A stretch of DNA of 43,366 nt from Candidatus Nealsoniibacteriota bacterium (GTDB taxonomy: Bacteria > Patescibacteriota > Minisyncoccia > Minisyncoccales > PWPS01). The notes under the pieces were generated by a model that saw only the letters and a program-made list of their open reading frames with translations, ran no database searches and was not told where the DNA came from. Every line of letters starts with the position of its first letter. Position 1 is the first letter of the stretch. Of the stretch, positions 34,075 through 43,275 are shown one piece after another. Both the position numbers and the translations under genes were made by a program. Location: NCBI GenBank assembly GCA_003551425.1, contig PUMP01000001.1, positions 1-43,366 on the forward strand, given 5' to 3'.

Positions 34075-36276
34075 ATGAAAGATTTAAAGTTTATCTATAA
34101 AATAGGAATTGCATTAATATTGTTTTTACCTGTCATAGCGTGGCCCCCTCTTTTCTCTCCTCCCGCTTTCGGGAAAGGAATACTTTTTCGTATTATATTT
34201 TCCATACTTCTTTTTTTCTTTCTCTACGAAGGATTCTTCAAAGAGAAAGACAATATCTTTAAAAGAATCATCGGTAAAATAAAAGAAAAGAAAGACATTT
34301 TCTTTTTTTCTCCTCTTATCCTGCTTTTCTTTCTTTCTCTTTCCGTTCTTTTTTCCGTAGAACCCCTTTACAGTATCTTCGGCAGTCCGGCTCGCGGAGG
34401 CGGATTCGCAAACTTCTCTCTTCTCATTCTCCTTGCTTATTTTCTCTTCTTTTTACTTAAAAAAGAAGAGTGGAAAACGGTGTGGAACATATCTTTTTTT
34501 GCCGCAGGAATAGCTTGCCTTGCCGCTTTTTTGCAATGGCAAGGTCTTTTTGAAGGAATTATCGTAGAAGCCGCAAGACGACCTTTCTCTTTCTTCGGCA
34601 ACCCCACTGTCTTGGGGACCTATCTTTCTATTCTTGTTTTTCCGCTCCTCGGATTTGCAATAAAAGAAGAAGTAAAAAAGAGAAAAATTGCCTACTTTTC
34701 TTTGCTTTTATTAATTATTTTTACAATTCTTCTTACCTATACCCGCGCCGCTTTTTTGGGTGTTTTCATCGGTTCCTTATACTTTTTTATCTTTTTCCCG
34801 GTGAAAGAAACAGCCTTTAAACTTCTTCGCGGGGGTGCCTTCGTTTTGATTGCGCTTTCTGTTTTTTCCGTGTATTACGTAAACACCTTTCCTTTACCTG
34901 CTTCTATAGAAGAAAATAGAACTCTTTCCGGGCTTGCAGGAAGAATGGACGCGGAAAGGGCTCTGGAAGATCCGCGTATCGGAGGAATCATTACAGGATG
35001 GAACGCAATAAAAGAAAGGCCTTTCACCGGCTACGGCCCGGAAAACTTCGCTTACGCTTATAACCGCCATTACGACCCGGACACTCCTTTCATTCATCTT
35101 GGCAGGTACTGGGACAAAGCACATAATCTCTTTATAGAGATCGGCGTGTGGGGAGGCTTTCCCGCTCTTTTGTCGCTACTTTTGATATTCCTTCTTGCCT
35201 TTCGCGCTCTTTCGCGGGAAAAAAGAATAGAAAATCACTCTCTGCAAGCGGCTCTTGCTACTTTCTTTGTGGCAAATTTCTTTACCGTAGATGTATTCTC
35301 TATTTATCTTTTATTCTTCCTTCTGATCGGATACGCCTTTTCTCTTGTTTATAGAGAGCATGAAATTAATCTAAAGAAAGAATTTGAGAAAAGAAGAGGT
35401 TTTGAAAAGTACAAAAATTTATACCTTGGCATATCTATTCCCCTACTTCTCGTTTTTATTTACACCTTCAATATTCTTCCTCTCGCCGCTAACAGAGATA
35501 ACAATATAGCGGAAAGGCACAAAGATGCAATAAGATGCGACCAAGCAGTGGAAATGATAGAAAAAGCAACTCAAAAAGAAACCGTAATAAGTTCTTATAT
35601 ACTCGCAAATAAAGTTGATCTTTTGGAAAGATGTCTTGACGAAGGCCCAGAAAAAGCAAAAAGGGTTCACGATCTGGTTGAGAGAGTAATGGAAATCAGG
35701 CCCACCACTACCGGTGGAGGAGAGGCTCTGGGATCGGCAAAAATGGCTCTTTTTCAATATACGAAAGATGAAGGTCTTCTCTTGGAGGCTTTAGAAGCAT
35801 ACTCAAAGGCAATTGAAATGAATCCCAAAAGACATAACCCCTACAGAAGTAAAGTGCAACTTCAAGTAAAAATAAATGACTATGAAGGAGCGCTCCGGAC
35901 CGCAAAAGATTGCTTGGATATAAGAGATGTAAGAGAGTGTTACTTTTACGGAGGAGTTTCTAAAGCCGCTTTAGGGAAAGACGCAAAGGAAATGATAGAA
36001 AAAGCAAAAGAAGAAGGGTATAACACGGAGTCCGTTGAATCATTAAATATATTGCTTTCCGCTTATATTTCCGCAGAAAACTACGAAGAGACAATTCCTG
36101 TTTATAAGAAACTCATCGAGAAAGATCCGGAAGAGATGCAGTATCGCTCTTCCCTGGCTACCGCATACCGTGAGATTGAGGAATACGAAAAAGCGCGGGA
36201 AGAAGCAATGGAAATACTTAAAATAAGTCCCGGAGCGGCTCCCATTGTAGAAGAGTTTCTCCGCACTCTCCCTTAA
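34075..36276 (+). CDS. O-antigen ligase/Wzy-type polytopic membrane protein with C-terminal TPR-like repeats
   Basis: Multi-TM; GRMDAERALEDPRIGGIITGWNAIKERPFTGYGPENFAYAYNRHYDP...HLGRYWDKAHNLFIEIGVWGG; C-terminal TPR-like helices. Confidence 0.85.
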   Translation: MKDLKFIYKIGIALILFLPVIAWPPLFSPPAFGKGILFRIIFSILLFFFLYEGFFKEKDNIFKRIIGKIKEKKDIFFFSPLILLFFLSLSVLFSVEPLYSIFGSPARGGGFANFSLLILLAYFLFFLLKKEEWKTVWNISFFAAGIACLAAFLQWQGLFEGIIVEAARRPFSFFGNPTVLGTYLSILVFPLLGFAIKEEVKKRKIAYFSLLLLIIFTILLTYTRAAFLGVFIGSLYFFIFFPVKETAFKLLRGGAFVLIALSVFSVYYVNTFPLPASIEENRTLSGLAGRMDAERALEDPRIGGIITGWNAIKERPFTGYGPENFAYAYNRHYDPDTPFIHLGRYWDKAHNLFIEIGVWGGFPALLSLLLIFLLAFRALSREKRIENHSLQAALATFFVANFFTVDVFSIYLLFFLLIGYAFSLVYREHEINLKKEFEKRRGFEKYKNLYLGISIPLLLVFIYTFNILPLAANRDNNIAERHKDAIRCDQAVEMIEKATQKETVISSYILANKVDLLERCLDEGPEKAKRVHDLVERVMEIRPTTTGGGEALGSAKMALFQYTKDEGLLLEALEAYSKAIEMNPKRHNPYRSKVQLQVKINDYEGALRTAKDCLDIRDVRECYFYGGVSKAALGKDAKEMIEKAKEEGYNTESVESLNILLSAYISAENYEETIPVYKKLIEKDPEEMQYRSSLATAYREIEEYEKAREEAMEILKISPGAAPIVEEFLRTLP

Positions 36277-36878
36277 GGGACTCTTGCCAACGTAAAGCCC
36301 CACACCCTGCTTCCCTTGAATGTTTTTGCATGGCTCTCCATTGTTTCTCCGCTTATCCAAACATCGTCTACCAGAACCACCTGCTTTCTTTTTTCTTCTT
36401 TGCAGGGAGAAATAATCTCTTTTTTAAAGGCATTGGACAAGTTTTTTGCAATCTCTTTTGCGTGATTGAACCCTTTCTTCTTTGCGGGGATATAAGAAAG
36501 GGCTGTTTCTTTGTCAAGCAAAAAAGACAAAAACTCGGAAAATCTTTCTTCATTTTCTTTCATGGAGTAAATTCCGTATTCCACCATCTCTTGAGGAATA
36601 TCAATGAGTTGACTTTGTTTTGTCTCCAAAATTAATTTTTTTACCAGTCCCTCGTAATCCCACAAACTGATAAGACCGTCCAACCCTTTCTTGTGAGAGC
36701 ATCTTTTATGCCTTCTTCCGAAAAAAGCCGCTTCTTTGCAAGCGGGACAAATAAAATTCGCTTCCGACATAAAAAGAGTGCAGTCCGTGCAAAGATATCT
36801 CCCCTCTTTATTGCATCCAATACAAAACTTGGGGAATAAAATATCCAGTATTTTCCTTACTATTTCATTTTCCGGCAT
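36273..36878 (-). CDS. comF: ComF family phosphoribosyltransferase-like protein
   Basis: LFPKFCIGCNKEGRYLCTDCTLFMSEANFICPAC; FNHAKEIAKNLSNAF; VVLVDDVWISGETM. Confidence 0.88.
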   Translation of the reverse strand: MPENEIVRKILDILFPKFCIGCNKEGRYLCTDCTLFMSEANFICPACKEAAFFGRRHKRCSHKKGLDGLISLWDYEGLVKKLILETKQSQLIDIPQEMVEYGIYSMKENEERFSEFLSFLLDKETALSYIPAKKKGFNHAKEIAKNLSNAFKKEIISPCKEEKRKQVVLVDDVWISGETMESHAKTFKGSRVWGFTLARVP

Positions 36879-36953
36879 AAGGGGATTATAACAACACTGT
36901 TTTTATAAGTAAAAACCCCCACTAGCTTTCGCGGAGGTCTTGTTAAAAAAGAG

Positions 36954-37262
36954 CTAAAAAGGAAAAATTTTCCCCGATATTGTTCTAAGGTGCCTTTCCA
37001 CTTTTTCTATTTCCTCTTTCAGCTCTTTTAATTCTCTCCTTATCTGATCATTTTTGAGATTTTCGGGAATTTTTTCCCAGGCTTTCAGCATCTCTCTTCT
37101 CCCCCATTCTTCTTCCGTCAACATCAAGAAGTTTCTAAGATCGTTGATTCCTCCTCGTGAATCAAAGATCTTGTCTCTAATCTCTTTCCGCAAGAAATCA
37201 CCTTTCTTCCTGCTTCTGCCTTTCTTATGCCTTTGCAGAGAAACAACTGACAAATTAATCAC
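36954..37262 (-). CDS. Small charged hypothetical protein
   Basis: ORF with SD-like AGGAGG and a downstream terminator-like hairpin. Confidence 0.55.
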   Translation of the reverse strand: MINLSVVSLQRHKKGRSRKKGDFLRKEIRDKIFDSRGGINDLRNFLMLTEEEWGRREMLKAWEKIPENLKNDQIRRELKELKEEIEKVERHLRTISGKIFPF

Positions 37263-37314
37263 CTCCTAGAACTGAATTTCCTATACTATACCACATATTT
37301 TGAAAAAGTAAATA

Positions 37315-37926
37315 TTACTTCCATGTAACCTTATATTCATCATAATCTTCCCCTTGATGCATACATTTTGTTTCTTCCACAAGAACATCCTCTTTATTCA
37401 AAATAGACTCCATTAAAACAGTAATAAATCCTCTGTGCTCAACGCACAAAAGAGGATGTGCTCCATAACCTTCTCTTCTGACAATCATATACTTTTCTTC
37501 CTTGCTATACTCAACCGCTTCAAGATTGCCAAGATCATAGTGCTTTTTCCAGTGTTTTGGAATAACGTCAAGTTTCCCTTCAAAAGAAGTAAAATAGCGA
37601 AGAATAATCTTATCAATAAAAGATATTCTGAAAGTAAACTTTCCTAAATTAAAAATATCTTCTTCCTTCCATTTGAAAATATCTTTTGCTAAAAGTAAGG
37701 CGATGTAATACGATCCTTCATTTATCCAAGCCTTACGGCTTTTTATCAAGACTCCCATCTCTTTCATTTTTTCTTGTAATGTTTCAACTCTCTCTTTGCC
37801 TTCTTTACTTAAAGCATATTCTAAAAAAGCCTCAAAAACCTCTCCCCTTATCTTCCCTGTAAGACTCTTAAGCTCGTCCACATTTTTTTGAGATATTTTT
37901 TCTGGCATATTGAAAGGCAGCGGCAT
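37315..37926 (-). CDS. Hypothetical protein, 203 aa
   Basis: Intact ORF directly downstream of serpin gene. Confidence 0.6.
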   Translation of the reverse strand: MPLPFNMPEKISQKNVDELKSLTGKIRGEVFEAFLEYALSKEGKERVETLQEKMKEMGVLIKSRKAWINEGSYYIALLLAKDIFKWKEEDIFNLGKFTFRISFIDKIILRYFTSFEGKLDVIPKHWKKHYDLGNLEAVEYSKEEKYMIVRREGYGAHPLLCVEHRGFITVLMESILNKEDVLVEETKCMHQGEDYDEYKVTWK

Positions 37927-37929
37927 CCA

Positions 37930-39141
37930 CTAGAAAGGATCTACCAACTGCCCCATAAAGAGAATCGTTTCCGTTTCCGCTTCTTCTATCGTAAAGAAGA
38001 ACGGCTTATTGAGCTCTATTATTGTAGGATCCATGGGTGCCGTCTCGACTCTCATCTCTACCGCCGTAGCCGCTGCTGCTTCCGTTCCTTCTTCATCAAC
38101 TTCCAGAAAAGAGCTGTGATAAACTTCGCCTATATATACGTTTTCTTCTAATTCTTCCGTATCCACCATTCTTGAAAAGTCAGCGTCATATTTATTAAAA
38201 GCATCCACCATCCCCATGATTTGTAAGGTCTCCGATAATTTAATGTCTTCTTCCAGCTTAAACTTAGGCATACGAAGAATTATCTCTCCCTTATTTGTCG
38301 GTTTTGCATTTCTTAAAGTCTCTCTGTCAAGATCCCTGTAAAAATCAGATAAATTTCCGCCAATCGGCATAAAGGCGTGAAAGAGATAGTCTCCGTCTTT
38401 GTACTCTAAAGTTACCGCCTTCATGTCTTCACTTACTTTGTAACGATAATCGGCTTTATTTTCCATCATCTCTACCTCCTTTTCTTCTGTGCCGTAAAAG
38501 ATTCTTTCCGTAGTATCTTCCTTATCAAATTCTTGCTGCCAGGTCCCTTTAAAATAAATGGCGTTTACCAGATAAGCGATAACGTCTCTCTCTATCGGTC
38601 CGGGATCAATAATCTCTTCTATTTTGTCTTTTGTCTGCTCTCTTACCCATCGGTTGATATTCTCCCCTGTTTCGGGAAGACTCTTAAGTTCGGCCTCAAA
38701 ATATTTCACTCCATCATCCTTATAACCCTCTAAAAAGGGAATATCGTCTCTTAGGAAGAAAGAGTTGGCAATAGAGACTTCCGTTTCTTGAGAGATGTTC
38801 TCAAGATATCTTTTAAGTCCCAGCGCTTCTTCTTTCAAGCTCTCCTCTTCTGCTCCAGAAAGGACAAGCACATCCTCCATCTCCTCTTTTGTTTTTCCTT
38901 CCGATCCCATATGGGCGAGCATGAGAGCGGTATGAATGCTATAGGGCGAGATAAAAGAATTTTCTCCCTCCTCTACTATCTCTTTAAAGCTTGCCAGAGC
39001 AAAATCATTTTTGCGAGAAGAAAGATCGCCAAGCTCTTCCGGAGACATAATCTCTATTTCTTCCTCAAGAGAAATCCAGAGATAAGCTCCTGCTAAAGAA
39101 AGAGCCATTAAAAATATAAATAATAAAATTGCTTTTTTCAT
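37930..39141 (-). CDS. Serpin family protein, membrane-anchored or secreted
   Basis: NSFISPYSIHTALMLAHMGSEGKTKEEM; LVNAIYFKGTWQQEFDKEDT; FLEVDEEGTEAAAATAVEMRVETAPMDPTIIELNKPFFFTI; N-terminal hydrophobic segment. Confidence 0.93.
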   Translation of the reverse strand: MKKAILLFIFLMALSLAGAYLWISLEEEIEIMSPEELGDLSSRKNDFALASFKEIVEEGENSFISPYSIHTALMLAHMGSEGKTKEEMEDVLVLSGAEEESLKEEALGLKRYLENISQETEVSIANSFFLRDDIPFLEGYKDDGVKYFEAELKSLPETGENINRWVREQTKDKIEEIIDPGPIERDVIAYLVNAIYFKGTWQQEFDKEDTTERIFYGTEEKEVEMMENKADYRYKVSEDMKAVTLEYKDGDYLFHAFMPIGGNLSDFYRDLDRETLRNAKPTNKGEIILRMPKFKLEEDIKLSETLQIMGMVDAFNKYDADFSRMVDTEELEENVYIGEVYHSSFLEVDEEGTEAAAATAVEMRVETAPMDPTIIELNKPFFFTIEEAETETILFMGQLVDPF

Positions 39142-39254
39142 AAGAAAATTATATTAGTTTATAAATGATATCAAAAGGGTGTAAAAAAACAAGCCTTGAC
39201 TTGCTTTTTTCTTCTTTTACAATGAAATAATATTATAAAAAGGAGGGAGAAGAG

Positions 39255-39434
39255 ATGATAAAGGTTCATCCAAGGAGCAAGCAGCAAAAGATCATCGCTT
39301 TGGCTCTTGTAAGAATCGGAATTGCCACACAAAGAAAAAATGAATTTTTGGTAGACGAGTCCATTAAGGCAATGGATATAAAACATCTCAACAGAACTTT
39401 TCCAATAAAACGTCTCCTTAAAATGGATGACTGA
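39255..39434 (+). CDS. Small protein, 59 aa: MIKVHPRSKQQKIIALALVRIGIATQRKNEFLVDESIKAMDIKHLNRTFPIKRLLKMDD
   Basis: SD AGGAGGGAGAAGAG-ATG; TTGACT-N16-TACAAT-like promoter upstream; terminator GAGAGCACCGCAAGGTCTCTCTTTTTTT immediately downstream; below ORF track cutoff. Confidence 0.7.
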   Translation: MIKVHPRSKQQKIIALALVRIGIATQRKNEFLVDESIKAMDIKHLNRTFPIKRLLKMDD

Positions 39435-39463
39435 GAGCACCGCAAGGTCTCTCTTTTTTTTAT
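39431..39463 (+). terminator. Intrinsic terminator after the 59-aa ORF
   Basis: GAGA..ACC-GCAA-GGT..TCTC followed by TTTTTTTT. Confidence 0.65.
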
Positions 39464-39494
39464 TTTCTTAAAATTCATGCTATAATAGTTAAAT

Positions 39495-40418
39495 ATGAAT
39501 AAAGAAAAAATACTGGAAGAACTTAGCGTCATCAAACGATGCAAAAAATACGGCCTTCCCATGTGGAGATGCCCGCAACTTCTATTTATAGTAATGGGCT
39601 TTATAATAATACTCACCATTATTGTTAGTTACTTTATCAGCTTGGAGTATTTTGTAGATCCCCTCTTGGTGCTTTCCCTGGTTTCCGTAGAAACAATAAT
39701 CCTACTTTTTATCGCTTTTATTATCACCAGAAGCTTTGAAAATCTAGCCGAAGCCAATCAACTCAAATCAGACTTTGTCGGGCTTGTGTCACACCAGATG
39801 CAAACTCCCCTGACGGTTATAAAATGGAACTTGGAAGAGATGGAGGACTTGGGGGTTTCAAAGAATCAAGAAAGAAACATCGAAGATCTGAAGAAGAATA
39901 CAGAAAGAATGGTGCAAACGGTAAAAAACTTCCTGGTTATTACCAAAATAGAAGACGAAGGCTTGCACACGAAAAAGGAAGAGGTTTCGCTGCAAAAGGA
40001 GGCGGAAAAATTAATTACCGATCTTTTCTCCAAAGATAATTCGGAAATAGAGTTTAACGCGGAAGACGACGTACCTCCCGTTCTCGGCGACCCGGCCTAT
40101 GTCTCTATTGTGATTGAAAACTTTCTCTCCAACGCCGTTAAATATTCAGAAGACAAGGTTGTGGTGAATATAAAAAAGAAAGGCAATAACGCCCTTCTCG
40201 AGGTGATAGACTCCGGGATAGGTATTCCTGCAAGAGAGCAAAAAAAACTTTTTAGTAAATTTTTCCGCGCCCAAAACGCTATGGAAAAAGGAAAGAAAGG
40301 GACGGGACTTGGCCTTTATTTATCCAAGAAGATTATTGAAAACCTGGGAGGAAAAGTAGGAATGAGCAGTAAAGAGGGAGAAGGCTCTACATTTTGGTTT
40401 ACTCTTCCCACGCAATAA
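39495..40418 (+). CDS. Membrane sensor histidine kinase
   Basis: Two TMs; H-box LVSHQMQTPLTVIKWNLEEM; N-box IENFLSNAVKYSE; DSGIGIP; GTGLGLYLSKKI. Confidence 0.93.
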   Translation: MNKEKILEELSVIKRCKKYGLPMWRCPQLLFIVMGFIIILTIIVSYFISLEYFVDPLLVLSLVSVETIILLFIAFIITRSFENLAEANQLKSDFVGLVSHQMQTPLTVIKWNLEEMEDLGVSKNQERNIEDLKKNTERMVQTVKNFLVITKIEDEGLHTKKEEVSLQKEAEKLITDLFSKDNSEIEFNAEDDVPPVLGDPAYVSIVIENFLSNAVKYSEDKVVVNIKKKGNNALLEVIDSGIGIPAREQKKLFSKFFRAQNAMEKGKKGTGLGLYLSKKIIENLGGKVGMSSKEGEGSTFWFTLPTQ

Positions 40419-40423
40419 CCTTT

Positions 40424-40516
40424 TTAGACAAAAGCTGTCCCTACCGCAGTAAGGATAAAAGAGACGGCGATTATAATAACTATAGCTTTTTTTGCTATTT
40501 CTTTTCTTTTTTTCAT
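40424..40516 (-). CDS. Candidate 30-aa hydrophobic peptide MKKRKEIAKKAIVIIIAVSFILTAVGTAFV
   Basis: -10 TAGAAT 7 nt upstream of ATG; not in ORF track. Confidence 0.35.
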   Translation of the reverse strand: MKKRKEIAKKAIVIIIAVSFILTAVGTAFV

Positions 40517-40531
40517 AAGTTTAATTCTAGC

Positions 40532-40560
40532 AAAAAAATATCGCCTCTAAAAGAGGCGAA
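40532..40560 (-). terminator. Intrinsic terminator TTCGCCTCTTTTAGAGGCGATATTTTTTT
   Basis: Stem CGCCTC/GAGGCG with T tract. Confidence 0.8.
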
Positions 40561-40576
40561 TTTGTTTTATAAGAGA

Positions 40577-40903
40577 TCAGCTGTCTTTCATTGAAGGACG
40601 TTTTTCTTCCTGCCCTTCAATTTCTTTCTCCAGATCATTGATCATGGCCCTTACAATCATTTCCAGCTTTTTGTATTCCGCTATTGCTGTTTTCTTTTTT
40701 TTCTTAGAAAGAGAGTCCCAGGCCTTCTTTACTTCATCTTCACCGTGTTTCTTTTCTGCACTCTGCCTTCTTATCCACGACTGATTCAAAATAAGTTTTG
40801 CCTCAGAGGCAGAAGCTCTTACCTCGTGGTAAAGGAAGCTTGCCAGGCGCCGAGTTATCTCTTCCTTTTTTTTAGCAAAAGAAAGAATGTTCTCTTCTCT
40901 CAT
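40577..40903 (-). CDS. Small charged hypothetical protein
   Basis: SD AAAGGAGG, terminator CGCCTCTTTTAGAGGCG-ATATTTTTTT downstream. Confidence 0.6.
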   Translation of the reverse strand: MREENILSFAKKKEEITRRLASFLYHEVRASASEAKLILNQSWIRRQSAEKKHGEDEVKKAWDSLSKKKKKTAIAEYKKLEMIVRAMINDLEKEIEGQEEKRPSMKDS

Positions 40904-40986
40904 CTTTGCTCCTCCTTTTTTTAAATTAAAGAGAATAAATTCTCTCTTATCAGACTATACCATATTTTTCAAAAAAATAAAGGCCT

Positions 40987-42069
40987 TCAGGAAAAAAAGT
41001 ATAAAACGTAATGATTGACTAGGAATGCGGAAAAAATAACAAAGATGATTATCATTTCATTTGCTATCATAAGAGTAAGATTCATTCTTTGCATCAGTAA
41101 GAATTTTAAAAGAAGAGAGAAAAGAAGTATTGCCGATACTATGACAAGAATATGGGTAAGAGATCTTATCGGAGACGATATTATTTTCCCCCAAAAAGAG
41201 ACATACTCTGGCTCTTCCCTTGATATGCTTATAACATCCTCTGGCTCTCCAACTGAAAGAATTACTTCATCATCTGTCTTTTCCATAAAAGCAAAAGACT
41301 CCTCTTTTTCTACTTCTTCTACTGTTTCTTCTGTTACTGTTTCTTCTACTGTTTCTTCTGTCACCGTTTCTTCTACTGTTTCTTCTGTTACTATCTCTTC
41401 CTCTTCTTCGGTCACAACATCATCTATCTCTTCCTCAACTAAGATCTCTTCTTCCTCTTCCACTATAGAAGCAAGAGGAGGTATCTCCATCCCGGATCCA
41501 AAAAGTTGTACTACAAAAACCGCCTCTCTGTTCCCCTTATACTCTCCTACTGCCGTTGCTATTCCTATCTCTTCAAAACTTTCATTTATTATATTCCTCT
41601 TGTGAGTAGGAGAATCCATCCAGGCCTGATCAACTCTATGAGTTTCCGTAAAATTAACCGCTAAGTTCTCTCCTGCATGACGGTAATTATAGCCGGCCGC
41701 ATCAAACCAATACCAAGGAGTTACTCCTTCCGGAGAAGTATGAGCAAAATATCCTTTCTCCGCCATATCATCAGCTTTCATTTGTGCTGCGCTTACAAGA
41801 AGTGGATTTACATTAAGTGCTTTTACTTCTACTTTCTCCCTTCTTATATTCGTAAGCTCCACCAACTCTTCGGGAACAATTCTTGCAAGAAAATCTTCAA
41901 AAGATATTCTTCCTACAAAGTTTGCTAGGAATAAAAACTCTATGAAAATAACAACGAGAAAAACAAGAAGAACGTTTCTTGGTTTCAAAAAACAAGGTTT
42001 ATTTCTTTTATTGCATGCCTTAATATATCTTCTAAAAGGCAAAAACAGCCTTTTTATCTTTTTTCTCAT
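40987..42069 (-). CDS. CAP/SCP-like domain extracellular protein with acidic TVEE repeats and C-terminal TMs
   Basis: LVSAAQMKADDMAEKGYFAHTSPEGVTPWYWFDAAGYNYRHAGENLAVNF...AWMDSPTHKRNIINESFEEIGIA. Confidence 0.9.
   Translation of the reverse strand: MRKKIKRLFLPFRRYIKACNKRNKPCFLKPRNVLLVFLVVIFIEFLFLANFVGRISFEDFLARIVPEELVELTNIRREKVEVKALNVNPLLVSAAQMKADDMAEKGYFAHTSPEGVTPWYWFDAAGYNYRHAGENLAVNFTETHRVDQAWMDSPTHKRNIINESFEEIGIATAVGEYKGNREAVFVVQLFGSGMEIPPLASIVEEEEEILVEEEIDDVVTEEEEEIVTEETVEETVTEETVEETVTEETVEEVEKEESFAFMEKTDDEVILSVGEPEDVISISREEPEYVSFWGKIISSPIRSLTHILVIVSAILLFSLLLKFLLMQRMNLTLMIANEMIIIFVIFSAFLVNHYVLYFFS
41317..41392 (-). repeat. In-frame tandem repeat encoding TVTEETVEE units
   Basis: Repeating ACTGTTTCTTCT / GTTACTGTTTCTTCT motifs inside the CAP-domain gene. 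Confidence 0.85.
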
Positions 42070-42076
42070 GTCTTAG

Positions 42077-42105
42077 ATTATACCAAAAAAAGCCCAAATT
42101 ATCAA
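42077..42105 (-). promoter_or_regulatory. Promoter TTGATA-N17-TATAAT, 7 nt before ATG of the CAP-domain CDS
   Basis: Direct reading; implies leaderless mRNA. Confidence 0.8.
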
Positions 42106-43275
42106 CTAAGAGAACTCAATTTCTTCCTCTTTTTCCTTTCTTCTTTTAAGAAAAAATATTAAAAACAATAAGAATAATATTAGAAGTAGATACCAGATAA
42201 ATGTAGAGTAATCTATCATCTCGTCAAGAGCTCCAATAGTAGCGCCAAGTTTTTCTCCCCATGATCTCGGTTCCGACTCAGGATCCACTACCACGGGCTC
42301 CACTTCTCTCTCGTCTTCTACACCAATTACCTCTTCTTCAAACTCTTCTTCCGTTATTTCTCTTGGCAGCTCACGGTCAGGACCAGCATCTCTTTCCGGG
42401 TCTCGTACGTCTTCAACTCCTTCTACGATTTCTTCTTCTATTGTCTCTTCTATTCCTTCTTCCGACGTAATAAACTCACGCTCCACAGTTATTGCCAAAG
42501 AGGAGTAAGCGACGCTACGATAATAATAGGTAGTTCCGGGCATTAGTCCAGTAATAGTAACAGAATGATCACTGACTCTCTCTTCCGTCCGAGGAGTAAA
42601 AAAAGTATAGCCGTAAGAGGGCTCCCCTTCTTCAAAATCAAACTGCCCAGGAGAAGTGTCATAAATTACTCTCCCAAAAGCCGTTCGATTGGTGCTCCAA
42701 GTAATAGTTGCTGTATCTTCGCCAATCTCTTCTATGCTTTCATTAAAGATACGAAAAGCAACAGATCCCGTTCCGGCGGTAGTTATCACTTCCACCACTT
42801 CCTCCCCCTCTTCTTCGTCCTTTGTCCCCCTAAAAGTAAATACAAAATCAAAGACTATTTCTTTGTCTTGGTATTCATTGCCAGATCCTTCTTGAAATTC
42901 AATTGCAAATTGATAGCTCTTCTCTTCGTTCTTTTTTATTCCTTCATTGGACAAAGTTATTGTTTCTCCATCTAAAAAGTCCGCTAAGTTTATAGTCTCA
43001 TCTCCTGCTCTTAGCTCAATTACCTCCGCTAGGTCGTAAGTTTGTATACTGTAGTCCCTCTTTCCGCCCAGAGTTATGCTCTCATAGTCATTATCGGAAT
43101 TATTTTTAATAGTAACCGTGCTCTCCTCTTCATCTCCGGGAATAAGGTTCTCGGCGTCAAAGACGGGAACCGGCGTAATCTCTATATTGCTTGCCAAAGA
43201 AAAACCGGGCAAAAGCAAGGCAAAGCCAGTTAAAATAAAGATTTTTTTAAGAAAATTACTCATCATCTCCGTCAT
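42106..43275 (-). CDS. Secreted/membrane-anchored protein with Fn3-like domain and C-terminal TM
   Basis: Signal peptide; ATITWSTNRTAFGRVIYDTSPG...HSVTITGLMPGTTYYYRSVAYS; C-terminal TM and basic tail. Confidence 0.75.
   Translation of the reverse strand: MTEMMSNFLKKIFILTGFALLLPGFSLASNIEITPVPVFDAENLIPGDEEESTVTIKNNSDNDYESITLGGKRDYSIQTYDLAEVIELRAGDETINLADFLDGETITLSNEGIKKNEEKSYQFAIEFQEGSGNEYQDKEIVFDFVFTFRGTKDEEEGEEVVEVITTAGTGSVAFRIFNESIEEIGEDTATITWSTNRTAFGRVIYDTSPGQFDFEEGEPSYGYTFFTPRTEERVSDHSVTITGLMPGTTYYYRSVAYSSLAITVEREFITSEEGIEETIEEEIVEGVEDVRDPERDAGPDRELPREITEEEFEEEVIGVEDEREVEPVVVDPESEPRSWGEKLGATIGALDEMIDYSTFIWYLLLILFLLFLIFFLKRRKEKEEEIEFS

Noticed and set aside
39171-39619. Minus-strand ORFs 39171-39440 and 39266-39619
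   Set aside because: Antisense to the 59-aa + ORF with SD/terminator and to the histidine kinase start; no recognisable domain.
41317-41392. Repeat cluster considered as CRISPR-like
   Set aside because: Units are contiguous, in-frame coding and without spacers.
41015-41605. 196-aa + Ser/Thr-rich ORF
   Set aside because: Antisense of the CAP-domain gene including its repeat; no independent support.
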